Origin: Sporosarcina sp. 6E9
GTDB taxonomy: Bacteria > Bacillota > Bacilli > Bacillales_A > Planococcaceae
Reading direction: 5' to 3'
Assembly: GCF_017921835.1 (NCBI RefSeq)
Contig: NZ_JAGEMN010000001.1
Coordinates: forward strand, 1,853,874 to 1,917,873
Length of the DNA stretch: 64,000 nucleotides
In this document: positions 9,920-18,760 of the stretch, piece by piece
Position numbering within the stretch: the stretch's first letter is position 1
Layout: every line of letters starts with the position of its first letter
Notes under the pieces: model-generated
What the model saw: only the letters and a program-made list of their open reading frames with translations
Database searches by the model: none
Told to the model about the DNA's origin: nothing
Position numbers and translations under genes: made by a program

Positions 9920-11065
9920 ATGCGACAAGGTACCTTTCAATGGATGAAATCAGTAAATAAATCCATTATTTTAAATAAAATACGGACAGATGCACCAATT
10001 TCAAGAGCGCAAATCGCCAAAGAAACGAAACTAACACCACCTACAGTGAGTAGCAATGTGAAAGAATTAATTGAACAAGGAATCGTGAAAGAAAGTGAAC
10101 TCGGTGAATCGCAAGGTGGACGAAAACCGACCATGCTTCTAATCGATAACTCGGCTTTCTCGATTGTCGGTGTGGATATTGGCCCGGATATGATTGAGTG
10201 TGTCATGGCAGATTTATCGGGAAAAATCAGTACGAGGTCTTCAAGTAAACTAACAACACCGATGACCAATGACCAGTTTCTAAAGGTTCTTAAAGGGTCT
10301 ATTCAAACATGCATAGACAGCTCCCCCACTTCCAACGATAAAATCATTGGAATAGGGGTTGCTATGCATGGGGGTGTCGAAGTTGAAACCGGAACATCGC
10401 TCGTGGCACCTATTTTAGGATTAAAAAATATTCCGATAAAAGATGAATTGGAAAAGGCATTTGACTTAGATGTAAAAGTTGAAAATGACGCACGCGCTAT
10501 CGCTTTAGGAGAATCTTGGTTTGGGGATCATGGTCCACTTGAAAGTATGTTAGTTGTGAATATCGGTAGAGGTGTCGGGGCTGGACTTGTTATGAATGGA
10601 AACTTATATCACGGGTCAAACGATATAGCTGGAGAAGTCGGGCATATGACAATCGATTTACACGGTGACCTTTGTGAATGCGGCAACCGGGGTTGCTTGC
10701 AAACATTCATCACAGGACCCGCCATTGCTAAACGCGCAAAACTTGAACTATCTGGAGAAGAAATATATGAATTAGCAATGAATGGCGATGAAAACATCGC
10801 ATCGGTATTTAGGGTAACAGGAGAATTAATCGGTGTGGGATTAACAAATCTTATCCATATTATTAACCCTGAAAAAATCGTCCTAAGCGGCGGCGTAACA
10901 AAATCCGAGAAACTGATTTTACCAGAGATTCGTAAGACAATAGAAGCACGTGCACTCACACCAAAAGCTAAACAAACAGCTATTTCAATTTCAAAACTCG
11001 GCGATAGTGCGACGCTCAAAGGTGCTGTTGCATTACTTTTAGTGGATTTATTTGATCCAGTGTAA
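9920..11065 (+). CDS. ROK-family transcriptional repressor (XylR/NagC type)
   Basis: A 381-residue regulator. An N-terminal winged helix-turn-helix (RAQIAKETKLTPPTVSSNVKEL, about residues 27-48) precedes a ROK sugar-kinase-like domain carrying GVDIGPD, the ExGH segment GEVGHMTID and the zinc motif CECGNRGC. The DNA-binding part marks it as a regulator, unlike the two shorter ROK proteins in this window, which lack it. AAAGGAG precedes the ATG and the gene follows galM by 12 bases, so it is probably autoregulated through the palindrome at 5148-5174. The inducer is probably galactose or a derivative (inference). Confidence 0.93.
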   Translation: MRQGTFQWMKSVNKSIILNKIRTDAPISRAQIAKETKLTPPTVSSNVKELIEQGIVKESELGESQGGRKPTMLLIDNSAFSIVGVDIGPDMIECVMADLSGKISTRSSSKLTTPMTNDQFLKVLKGSIQTCIDSSPTSNDKIIGIGVAMHGGVEVETGTSLVAPILGLKNIPIKDELEKAFDLDVKVENDARAIALGESWFGDHGPLESMLVVNIGRGVGAGLVMNGNLYHGSNDIAGEVGHMTIDLHGDLCECGNRGCLQTFITGPAIAKRAKLELSGEEIYELAMNGDENIASVFRVTGELIGVGLTNLIHIINPEKIVLSGGVTKSEKLILPEIRKTIEARALTPKAKQTAISISKLGDSATLKGAVALLLVDLFDPV

Positions 11066-11111
11066 CCAAATGATTTCACTTTTATTAGCTGAACTAAGAA
11101 TATCCCTTTAA

Positions 11112-11215
11112 AACGCTTCGGCGCTGGTGGATGCCTCCCGCAATAAGCCTGATAGAAAACCACTATCAGGCTTATTGCTACGGCTACCACTGGCAAGGCG
11201 CCTACGCTGATTTTT
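11112..11215 (+). terminator. long imperfect palindrome, probable gal operon terminator
   Basis: A perfect 15-bp core stem CAATAAGCCTGATAG / CTATCAGGCTTATTG (11141-11155 and 11163-11177) with a 7-base loop is extended outward by imperfect complementarity to arms of about 45 bases each. The right arm ends in CTGATTTTTCTTG. It stands 46 bases after the regulator stop and is the only terminator-like structure there. Its size is also compatible with a repeated palindromic element used as a terminator. Confidence 0.55.
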
Positions 11216-11362
11216 CTTGATAGCTTGTTGATGTTTCTTTTATTCAAGATTATATCAAGAGATGCAAAACTAATTTTCCTCTTTAAATACGCTTCTGTAC
11301 TGATGGATATCGGGTTGAAAAGAGGGCACTGGATTACCACTATCCTTCATATAGTGAAATTA

Positions 11363-11442
11363 GTTGATTGTAGTGCAGTGCGGCGACTCCCGCGGAATCA
11401 CCGGCCGCCCGCAGGAAAGCGCCGCCCGGAACGGAAATCAAC
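11363..11442. repeat. GC-rich interspersed repeat of Bacillales type (short copy)
   Basis: About 80 bases bounded by GTTGATT and AATCAAC inverted ends, with a GC-rich interior containing CGGCGACTCCCGCGG, CCGGCCGCCCGC and GGAAAGCG blocks. The composition contrasts sharply with the AT-rich surroundings. Elements with these blocks are common intergenic repeats in Bacillus, Sporosarcina and relatives; this copy looks internally shortened. No coding capacity. Confidence 0.6.
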
Positions 11443-11451
11443 GAACCATAT

Positions 11452-11493
11452 AAAAAGGCGAGTACTTGAATATTGAACTCTTCAAGTACTCGC
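11452..11493 (-). terminator. terminator of the Msm-type importer operon
   Basis: A 13-bp perfect stem GCGAGTACTTGAA / TTCAAGTACTCGC (11458-11470, 11481-11493) with a 10-base loop. Read on the minus strand it is followed by CTTTTTATAT. It is 41 bases after the stop of the permease gene at 11534. Confidence 0.8.
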
Positions 11494-11533
11494 TATATAT
11501 ATTGGATTTATTCTAGGCTGGCAAAAAGTGACT

Positions 11534-12355
11534 TTACCCCTTAACAGACCCCGCCAACAATCCCCTAACAAAATACTTACCAAGAAAAATGTAAACTATC
11601 AATGTCGGTAACGCTGCAAGTAATGCGCCGGCCATTTGTACGTTCCACTGAACAATTTGACTTCCCGACAAGTTTTGTAACGCCACCATAACCGGCTGCT
11701 TATCCCCCGTCGTAATCGTCACAGCAAACAGGAATTCATTCCAAATATTTGTGAATTGCCATATGGCTACGACTACAAAACCAGTAATCGACAATGGAAT
11801 GATAATATTCTTAAACACACCTAAAAAGTTTGCCCCATCGATTTGAGCCGACTCAATCATCTCATCCGGAATACTCGCATAAAAGTTTCTGAACATCAAC
11901 GTCGTAATTGGGAGTCCATAAACAACATGAACCAGCACTAACCCAGGTATTGTATTATAAAGTTCAATCGTTCGTAAAAATTGAATCACCGGGATTAAAA
12001 TACTTTGATAAGGAATGAACATCCCAAACAAAATGAACGTAAAGATCATATCAGATCCTCTAAACTTCCACTTCGATAAAATATAGCCATTCATCGCACC
12101 CAACAAAGCCGATAATAATGTAGCTGGAATGACCAAGTACAAACTGTTCAACAGATTCGGCTTCAAACTTTCAAATGCCATCTTATATGAGCTAAAATCA
12201 ATCGCCGTCGGCAAAGTCCACATCTGTGAAAGCGATACCTGATCAATCGGTTTAATACTCGTCACAATAATGACATAAACCGGCGTTAAAAAAAGAAGGG
12301 ATACAAGAACTAATAAACCATATTTAACTATACTTCCGATTCGTAATGTCGCCAT
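11534..12355 (-). CDS. sugar ABC transporter permease (MalG/MsmG type)
   Basis: A 273-residue membrane protein with six predicted segments. The MalG-type start contains FLTPVYVIIVTSIKP; the EAA loop ESAQIDGANFLGVFKNIIIPL contacts the ATPase; the C-terminus RGLLAGSVKG is typical. The start codon overlaps the previous permease stop by one base (TAATG). It is last in the operon with the binding protein at 13375-14655. It probably imports an oligosaccharide sensed by the upstream three-component system. Confidence 0.92.
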   Translation of the reverse strand: MATLRIGSIVKYGLLVLVSLLFLTPVYVIIVTSIKPIDQVSLSQMWTLPTAIDFSSYKMAFESLKPNLLNSLYLVIPATLLSALLGAMNGYILSKWKFRGSDMIFTFILFGMFIPYQSILIPVIQFLRTIELYNTIPGLVLVHVVYGLPITTLMFRNFYASIPDEMIESAQIDGANFLGVFKNIIIPLSITGFVVVAIWQFTNIWNEFLFAVTITTGDKQPVMVALQNLSGSQIVQWNVQMAGALLAALPTLIVYIFLGKYFVRGLLAGSVKG

Positions 12356-13293
12356 TATCTCTCACCCTTTCTACTATTCCATAAATAAGGGACAATAAAT
12401 ACGGCGACTAACAGTAACATAATAATTGCAATTGCGGCGCCATTAGCATAATAGTTTCCTCTAAACGTCGTTTCGAACATATACAATCCAGGAACATCCG
12501 TGACAAAGTTTGCACCGGACCCTGTCATCGCATAAATCAAATCAAATATCTTCAACGAGATATGCGCCATAATAATGACAACACTCATCGTAATTGGCAT
12601 TAGAATCGGTAAAACAATTTTTCGGTATACTTGGAACTCGCTTGCGCCATCCATTCTGGCAGCTTCACGTAATTCCTCGTCAATCCCGCGTAATCCCGCT
12701 AAATACATCGCCAGTGAAAATCCTGTCATTTGCCAAACGGCGGCGATAACAACTGCGATAATCGCAACAGGTAAACCGAACTCAATACTTCCCCATTTGA
12801 AGCCAGCCAATATGTTTGTATCTGTGTACCATTTCGGTTGAATCCCAAAATGTATTAAAAATTTATTGAACCCAGTAGAAGGGTGCAATAACCACTGCCA
12901 TACAACCCCAGTCACGATAAAAGATAAGGCCATTGGAAATAAAAAGATGTTTCTAAATACGGACTCGCCTTTTAGTTTTTGATCCAATAAAATCGCTAAC
13001 CCTAAACCCAGTAATATAACAGCCCCGATAAACAGAATCGTAAAGAATAAAGTATTACGTAAATCTGCTTGAAAACGGAAATCATTGAATAAGTAAACAT
13101 AGTTTTTCAAGCCTGCAAATGAAAAATCCGGAACAATCGTATTATAATTACTTAATGAAAGATACCCCGTCCAGCTTATAAATCCATAGACAAAAACTAA
13201 AATTAATATAATAGAAGGAATTAAAAAAGCGATTGCCGTTAGATGATCATTTGATAGCTTCCTTTTCTTTCGTACCGGTATCTCTTTTTCCAA
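12355..13293 (-). CDS. sugar ABC transporter permease (MalF/MsmF type)
   Basis: A 312-residue permease. A basic N-terminal tail (KKRKLS) is followed by six membrane segments and the EAA loop REAARMDGASEFQVYRKIVLPIL. The start is TTG, supported by GGAGG seven bases upstream. It is coupled by one-base overlap to the second permease. No ATPase gene accompanies the operon, which is usual for Msm-type importers served by a shared ATPase. Confidence 0.92.
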   Translation of the reverse strand: MEKEIPVRKKRKLSNDHLTAIAFLIPSIILILVFVYGFISWTGYLSLSNYNTIVPDFSFAGLKNYVYLFNDFRFQADLRNTLFFTILFIGAVILLGLGLAILLDQKLKGESVFRNIFLFPMALSFIVTGVVWQWLLHPSTGFNKFLIHFGIQPKWYTDTNILAGFKWGSIEFGLPVAIIAVVIAAVWQMTGFSLAMYLAGLRGIDEELREAARMDGASEFQVYRKIVLPILMPITMSVVIIMAHISLKIFDLIYAMTGSGANFVTDVPGLYMFETTFRGNYYANGAAIAIIMLLLVAVFIVPYLWNSRKGER

Positions 13294-13374
13294 GTTAAAC
13301 CCTCCTCAGTTTGAGGTTACTATGTATTCATGAAAAGAGTAGGGACCGCCGAATGAAGGCCGCCCCCATTTCTT

Positions 13375-14655
13375 TTACATATCAGGTGCTGCATTTTGAA
13401 GCGCATCGATAAAGTTATCAACATCTCTTTGCGTTACAAAAATATTGACAGCTTGATTTGCTTTCGTTACAAAACCTTCTGATGCCGCCGATCCGTGTGC
13501 AAGACTTGGGAATAGGTTAGCAGTTTTGAAGTCTTCAATTGTATCTTTCCCATAATCATCATACTTGGATGGATCCGCATCAATTCTTGCTGGAATCGAC
13601 CCTTTTAATGGGTTAAATGCGTCTTGACCTTCCACAGAACCCAGAACTGTTAAAAATTGTTTTGTGGATTCAACATTCTCAATTCCTTTTGGCAGACCAA
13701 ATGTATCTGTGATTACCGCAAAATCACCATCAGTACCTGGGAATGCGAAGTAACCATAGTCTTCATTCGTAACGAGCTTTAAATCATTTACGAAATAACC
13801 TTTCGCCCAGTCGCCCATGTTAAGCATTGCAGCATCACCTTCAGCGACTAGCTGTCCGGAGTCTTGCCAGTTACGTGAAGCATGGTCCTCGTTCACATAA
13901 TCAAGGATTTTCCCGAATTTCTCCGCAGCACTGACGACTCTGCTATCTGTGAAATCTAGTTCACCAGAAAACAATTTAATATAATCTTCTGTTCCTAATT
14001 CAGCTGCAAGTACGTTTTCAAATATTTGTGTCGCTTCCCAACTCTCTTTATCTCCCAATGCTAACGGTGTTACACCGGCGTCTTTTAATTTCTCGGCTAC
14101 AGTGAAAAATTCGTCCAATGTAGTCGGCACTTCAATTCCATGTTCTTTGAAAACCTCCATGTTATAGAAGATGACGTTTCCACGGTGAATATTTACAGGA
14201 ACTGAATAGATATTGCCATCATTACTCACTAGGTCAATCAATGCTTCTGGAAATTTATCCATCCATTCGTTTTCTTTATACAAATCATTTAGTGGCGCCA
14301 TCTTATCCGCGGCAACCCAACTTTTATTTAGCTCTTCCCCACCATGGACTTGGAACGTTGATGGCGGATCATTACCTTGCATTCTTGTTGCTAGAACTGC
14401 TTTCGCATTTGTTCCAGCCCCCCCAGCAACTGCTGCATTTTTAACTTCAATATCCGGGTGAAGTTCGTTGAACAAATCGATTAACGCTAGAAGTCCATCC
14501 TCTTCACCGGCCCCCGTCCACCAACTAAAGATTTCAACTGCACCGTCTGCATTTTCCCCGCCCTTTTCAGATTTCTTTCCAGAATCTGATCCTGAACTAC
14601 AGGCAGAGACCACAAGTACAAGTGATAATACTAAAAATCCAAGTATTTTTTTCAT
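13375..14655 (-). CDS. sugar-binding lipoprotein (MsmE type)
   Basis: A 426-residue family-1 solute-binding protein. The signal peptide ends in lipobox VVSAC with the lipidated Cys near residue 19, followed by a Ser/Gly/Asp-rich linker. The mature start, EIFSWWTGAGEEDG, and the downstream Trp-rich segment resemble glucose/oligosaccharide-binding proteins. GGGGGA precedes the ATG. A perfect cre site lies just upstream. It is first in the operon and directly downstream of the response-regulator gene, which is the likely activator. Confidence 0.92.
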   Translation of the reverse strand: MKKILGFLVLSLVLVVSACSSGSDSGKKSEKGGENADGAVEIFSWWTGAGEEDGLLALIDLFNELHPDIEVKNAAVAGGAGTNAKAVLATRMQGNDPPSTFQVHGGEELNKSWVAADKMAPLNDLYKENEWMDKFPEALIDLVSNDGNIYSVPVNIHRGNVIFYNMEVFKEHGIEVPTTLDEFFTVAEKLKDAGVTPLALGDKESWEATQIFENVLAAELGTEDYIKLFSGELDFTDSRVVSAAEKFGKILDYVNEDHASRNWQDSGQLVAEGDAAMLNMGDWAKGYFVNDLKLVTNEDYGYFAFPGTDGDFAVITDTFGLPKGIENVESTKQFLTVLGSVEGQDAFNPLKGSIPARIDADPSKYDDYGKDTIEDFKTANLFPSLAHGSAASEGFVTKANQAVNIFVTQRDVDNFIDALQNAAPDM

Positions 14656-14673
14656 TAATTTTCCCCCTTCAAT

Positions 14674-14687
14674 TGATAGCGCTTACA
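14674..14687. promoter_or_regulatory. cre site upstream of the Msm-type importer
   Basis: On the minus strand TGTAAGCGCTATCA, a perfect fit to TGWAARCGYTWNCW and nearly symmetric. It lies 18 bases upstream of the start codon, between it and the AT-rich promoter region, so CcpA would block transcription there. Confidence 0.8.
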
Positions 14688-14753
14688 ACCCTTATAGTAA
14701 AACAATTCAAACTTTATATGGGGATGAATACCTGCATTATTTTACGTTTACCT

Positions 14754-16178
14754 TCACTTTTCAAAGATGCTGTCCTGAAAATGCTTTGGCGAAGTTTGAT
14801 AATACCTCTTAAATACACGGCTAAAGTAGTTCGGATCCTTATAGCCAACCATGAAACTAATCTCTTTCAACGAATATGTATTTTCTTCGATTAATTCCTT
14901 AGCCCGTTCCATTCGTATTTTCGTCAAAAACTCGATAAAGGTTTCACCAAACTCTTCTTTGAATAAATTAGAAAAGTAGTTTGGACTTAAATTCACCAAA
15001 TGCGCAACGTCTTCGAGCGCAATTGACGCCTTAAAATGTGTCTGGATATATTCCTTCGCAATTGTCATCGATTGTTTCGACTGGTAGTGTTCATTCACTT
15101 TATGACAGCAGATATTCATATAAATAACCCAGTCCTCATTTGATTGCAGCGTTGAGATTGACCCTTTAGTTATTGAAATACTTTTCTTCCCGAGCATAGT
15201 TTGAATGGCTATATATAAATTTTCCTTATCAACAATCGTTAATTGCAGTTCATTTTCTCTGAAAATCGTAATCGCATTATCACGCTTACCCTTTTCAATC
15301 TCCCGAACAATTCTTGGAACGATATTTTGATAATCAGAGTTCTCTTTTTGCAGAAATCCATAATTGGATTTCTTTTCGGTTTTTAGTTGAAAACTTGCCC
15401 CATAAGCTTCTCGGTAAGATTTCGGAAAATACGCCAGTGATTCGGTAATACGTCCAATTCCAATAAATACATTATTCCCAAGCCCAATTTGTAGTTTTCG
15501 GGCAACTAGCAACTGATCAGCCTTTGTCACATAATCATTGATAAAAACGCCAATAGTAACAACATCGTTTTCTTTATACAAGATGAATGAATCACCTATA
15601 TGCTTCCTAATGATTTCAGCAATCAGCTTTTCTTCCAGCAGATGATCTGAATTCAATACGAAAAAGTAACCTGATTTCATTTGTGGGTACAATTGGCGTT
15701 GCATTTCAAATACATCTTTTTCCAGTGGTTGTTTCATCAGCTTTCGAACAAAACTCTCATTCAACAGTTGTATAGACTGAAGTTTCTCATCTTCTATTTT
15801 CGCTTCATTTAAAACCTCTTTTTTGAGTCGAAATAGCGCGGAAATAATTTCTTCTTTATTACCCGGCTTTAAAATATAATCTTTAATTCCAAATTGCATG
15901 GCTTGCTTCGCATACTCGAACGTATCATAAGCCGAGACTAATACAAACTTAATCCTTGGCCGCATTGCATGGATTTTTTCTATCGCTTCCAAACCATTGA
16001 TGCCTGGCATTTTAATATCCATAAAAATAACATCGGGTTCCGTTTCTTTCGCTAACTCAATCGCTTTTCGCCCATTAACAGCTTCGCCAACGACTTCCAT
16101 ATCCCTAAAATTATCTTGGATGAATTTCTTCATCGCTTTTCTCTCTAGTAGCTCATCGTCAGCAATCAAGATCCTCAT
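14754..16178 (-). CDS. AraC-type response regulator (YesN family)
   Basis: A 474-residue regulator. The receiver domain (1-120) has the acidic pair DD at 7-8, phospho-acceptor Asp54 in FMDIKMPG and the Lys in ILKPG. A middle domain of about 230 residues is followed by a C-terminal AraC DNA-binding domain with two helix-turn-helix units (LEDVAHLVNLSPNYFSNLF and LKEISFMVGYKDPNYFSRVF). AAGGAGG precedes the ATG, and the gene overlaps the kinase gene by 20 bases. It probably activates the adjacent importer operon, whose start is about 100 bases downstream. Confidence 0.94.
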   Translation of the reverse strand: MRILIADDELLERKAMKKFIQDNFRDMEVVGEAVNGRKAIELAKETEPDVIFMDIKMPGINGLEAIEKIHAMRPRIKFVLVSAYDTFEYAKQAMQFGIKDYILKPGNKEEIISALFRLKKEVLNEAKIEDEKLQSIQLLNESFVRKLMKQPLEKDVFEMQRQLYPQMKSGYFFVLNSDHLLEEKLIAEIIRKHIGDSFILYKENDVVTIGVFINDYVTKADQLLVARKLQIGLGNNVFIGIGRITESLAYFPKSYREAYGASFQLKTEKKSNYGFLQKENSDYQNIVPRIVREIEKGKRDNAITIFRENELQLTIVDKENLYIAIQTMLGKKSISITKGSISTLQSNEDWVIYMNICCHKVNEHYQSKQSMTIAKEYIQTHFKASIALEDVAHLVNLSPNYFSNLFKEEFGETFIEFLTKIRMERAKELIEENTYSLKEISFMVGYKDPNYFSRVFKRYYQTSPKHFQDSIFEK

Positions 16179-17610
16179 TAGATAGAACCTCCTTACTAGT
16201 CTTAGGCAAAGATAACCGTATGGTTGTCCATTGTCCTTTTTCTGATTCTATTTCAACAACATTGTCTTTTTTGTAAAAAAGTTGTAATCGCCGCATGACA
16301 TTGGTCAACCCTATGCCTGTTGAATGCCCTACATGCTCATCTCTAACGCTCGACGATGATAACAGGCTTTCAATCTTTTCTTTCTCAATGCCCTCCCCGT
16401 CATCACTAACTTCTATGACAACCGAGTCTATTGTCTGTTCAATCCGAAGTGATATAATGCCACCTTCTTCACGTGCTTCAATCCCATGAATAAATGCATT
16501 TTCAACTAAGGGTTGAAGCGTTAAGCGCGGAATTTCGATATCCAGGCACGTCTCATCTATTTTCGTTATGAATTGAACTCTTTCTGAAAAACGGGTTTGT
16601 TGAATTCGGAAATACGCTTGTACAATATTCACTTCATCTTTCAACGTAACTTGATCATCGATTTCGCCTAAGCTATGGCGCAGGAGTGCAGCCACTGAAT
16701 CGATTAATCTTGAGGTCGAATTCGCATCTTCCAAATAGGCCATTTTTGAAATTGTATTTAAGGTGTTAAACAAAAAATGTGGATTGATTTGATTTTGTAA
16801 ATGCTTTAATTCCATTTCTTTAAGCAATTGATCAAGCTCTGATTGGTCTTTGATTTCTTTCACCAATTCATGAATATTGGCGCGCATATTATTAAACGCA
16901 TCCCCAAGTATTCGCAACTCATCATTCGATTGAATTTCCACGGCCTCGCCCAGTAAATCCCCCTTCGCAACTTCCTTTGCCGCATGGGATAATTTATGAA
17001 GCGGGCTTGTAATCCCTATTGAAAACCAAATAGCAAAAAAGATTGCCAGTGCAATAGTCGTGATAAATAAAAAGATAATGAATGTAATAAAATACCTGTT
17101 TCTTTCTTGCAAATCCTTGTAATAAGCTTGATAGGCTGTTAATTCAACATCGATTAATTCAAGCGCAGACGCTTGAATATAACCCGAAGCCACCCTTACT
17201 TCTTCTAGATGATTTGTATACTGTTCGATATCTGCTTTCAAAACGAAACCAACCGTGAGTTCACTCTCATGAATAAATGTATCGACTAGATTGATATAGT
17301 TTTTGATTTTAATATTTTCATTAAGTGCATAAAGCGTTCTTAAATGTTCTTTCTCAGCCGTTAGCTCGTCTTTTCTTTTGAAATAACTGGTCGCATTTTC
17401 ATCTTCCGGCTCAATTACATAGATTCTGGTGAGCGCATAAAGTTCATCTGATTTTTGCGATATTGAATTTAACAATAAGAAGCGTTGAAAACTCTCATTA
17501 TATTTATTGGTTAATTCATTGGAACTGACGAAAATGGAGATTGCAGTTACTTGAAACAGGATGACAAATACGAAAAAGTACATTAATAACTTCCCGCGAA
17601 TTGTTTTCAT
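16159..17610 (-). CDS. sensor histidine kinase (YesM/LytS-like)
   Basis: A 483-residue membrane kinase. Membrane segments lie near residues 9-28 and 172-200 and enclose an extracellular domain of about 140 residues. A HAMP linker follows, then the His_kinase domain with LQNQINPHFLFNTLNTIS (phospho-His) and an ATPase domain with VENAFIHGIE, VSDDGEGI and GIGLTNVMRRL. The start overlaps the sensor gene stop by four bases (ATGA). It is the middle member of the three-gene sensing unit. Confidence 0.94.
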   Translation of the reverse strand: MKTIRGKLLMYFFVFVILFQVTAISIFVSSNELTNKYNESFQRFLLLNSISQKSDELYALTRIYVIEPEDENATSYFKRKDELTAEKEHLRTLYALNENIKIKNYINLVDTFIHESELTVGFVLKADIEQYTNHLEEVRVASGYIQASALELIDVELTAYQAYYKDLQERNRYFITFIIFLFITTIALAIFFAIWFSIGITSPLHKLSHAAKEVAKGDLLGEAVEIQSNDELRILGDAFNNMRANIHELVKEIKDQSELDQLLKEMELKHLQNQINPHFLFNTLNTISKMAYLEDANSTSRLIDSVAALLRHSLGEIDDQVTLKDEVNIVQAYFRIQQTRFSERVQFITKIDETCLDIEIPRLTLQPLVENAFIHGIEAREEGGIISLRIEQTIDSVVIEVSDDGEGIEKEKIESLLSSSSVRDEHVGHSTGIGLTNVMRRLQLFYKKDNVVEIESEKGQWTTIRLSLPKTSKEVLSNEDLDC

Positions 17611-18596
17611 TTTGGATCACCAGGTCTTAAACCATCGATATCGACTTTATCGATTATTTTTGTTCGCGTAAAAACTTCGGTACTCAATATATCATGCGCC
17701 TGTAATTCAATCATGACTTCAATCGCTTCATAGCCCATCTCTTCAGGATATTGTGCAACCGTCGCATCGATTTCCCCTTTTTGAATTAACATTAACGTCT
17801 CCGGCAAGACATCAAACGCAGTGATATAGACATCCTTATTCGGCGCGATTTCGTGTAACCCTTCCACGATGCCTATTCCATCCAGTGCGCTTGTCCCAAC
17901 GAGCGCATTAATTGAAGGAAACTCTTTCAGTAACGAATAAGTCGCTTGCGCAGCCCCAATTTGAGTGATGTTCGATTCTTTTCTGCCGACTATTTGAATA
18001 CGATTAGTTGATTGAATCGCATCTTTAAAACCTTCCAACCTCTCTTGTTGGTTTATTGCATCAAATCGCCCCATCACGATACCGACATATTGTTTGCCAA
18101 TCGTGTTTTCAATAATCGTTCTTCCAGCAAGCTGCCCAGCATAATAATTATCCGTTCCGACATAAGCCTTTCTAACACTGCTTTTCACATCTGTATCAAC
18201 TGTAATAATCGGAATTCCTCGTTCGACGCCCTTAAATACCAAATCAACAAATTGTTGGCCTTCCACGCCTTGCGTTATGATGCCGTCTACTTTGGCAGAT
18301 ATCATTCTATCTAATAGTTTGAGTAGCTGATCATTGTCCGCTTTCGGGGGACCTAAATATTCTAAGTAGATGTTATGTTCATCGGCAGCCTTCAATGCGC
18401 CTTGCTCAACGAGACGCCAATACTCATTGTCAATTTCTTCAGCAAGCAAAACGAAATGATGGGCGTATTCTTTTGAAGTAACGGAATCCTTTTCAATATA
18501 AAAAGTTTTATAACCGTAATAGATCATCCCTAAAAAGCTCATGAGAAAAACAGTGATTCCGCAACTATAAAGTATTTTTTTGGTAGACCTCTTCAT
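17607..18596 (-). CDS. membrane-anchored periplasmic-binding-like sugar sensor (RbsB type)
   Basis: A 329-residue protein with one N-terminal membrane segment (about residues 9-27) that has no lipobox Cys at the expected site. It carries an RbsB-like binding domain: HFVLLAEEIDNEYWR, then KVDGIITQG, VDTDVKSS, YVGTDNYYAGQLAG and a C-terminal AQYPEEMGYEAIE. It is encoded with a YesM/YesN pair and no RbsAC genes, as in XylFII-LytS-type sensors, where the binding protein presents the sugar to the kinase. The likely role is signal input for the importer at 11534-14655. Confidence 0.88.
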   Translation of the reverse strand: MKRSTKKILYSCGITVFLMSFLGMIYYGYKTFYIEKDSVTSKEYAHHFVLLAEEIDNEYWRLVEQGALKAADEHNIYLEYLGPPKADNDQLLKLLDRMISAKVDGIITQGVEGQQFVDLVFKGVERGIPIITVDTDVKSSVRKAYVGTDNYYAGQLAGRTIIENTIGKQYVGIVMGRFDAINQQERLEGFKDAIQSTNRIQIVGRKESNITQIGAAQATYSLLKEFPSINALVGTSALDGIGIVEGLHEIAPNKDVYITAFDVLPETLMLIQKGEIDATVAQYPEEMGYEAIEVMIELQAHDILSTEVFTRTKIIDKVDIDGLRPGDPK

Positions 18597-18760
18597 TCAA
18601 TCACCGACTTTTTTTGATTTAGTAATCCCTAAATGTGAATTCCTCCAATTATTTCTTTTGTCTAATTATATCACACAATAAATAGCCAATATTTTTTGCT
18701 GAATTCCGTGTATAATACTAGTTATAGGATTTACAATAATGGACAGGAGAAGATTATTCT

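Noticed and set aside
10609-11340. Long minus-strand frame of 243 codons
   Set aside because: It overlaps the ROK regulator and the downstream palindrome, has low-complexity composition and no family motif or ribosome site; it is an antisense shadow.
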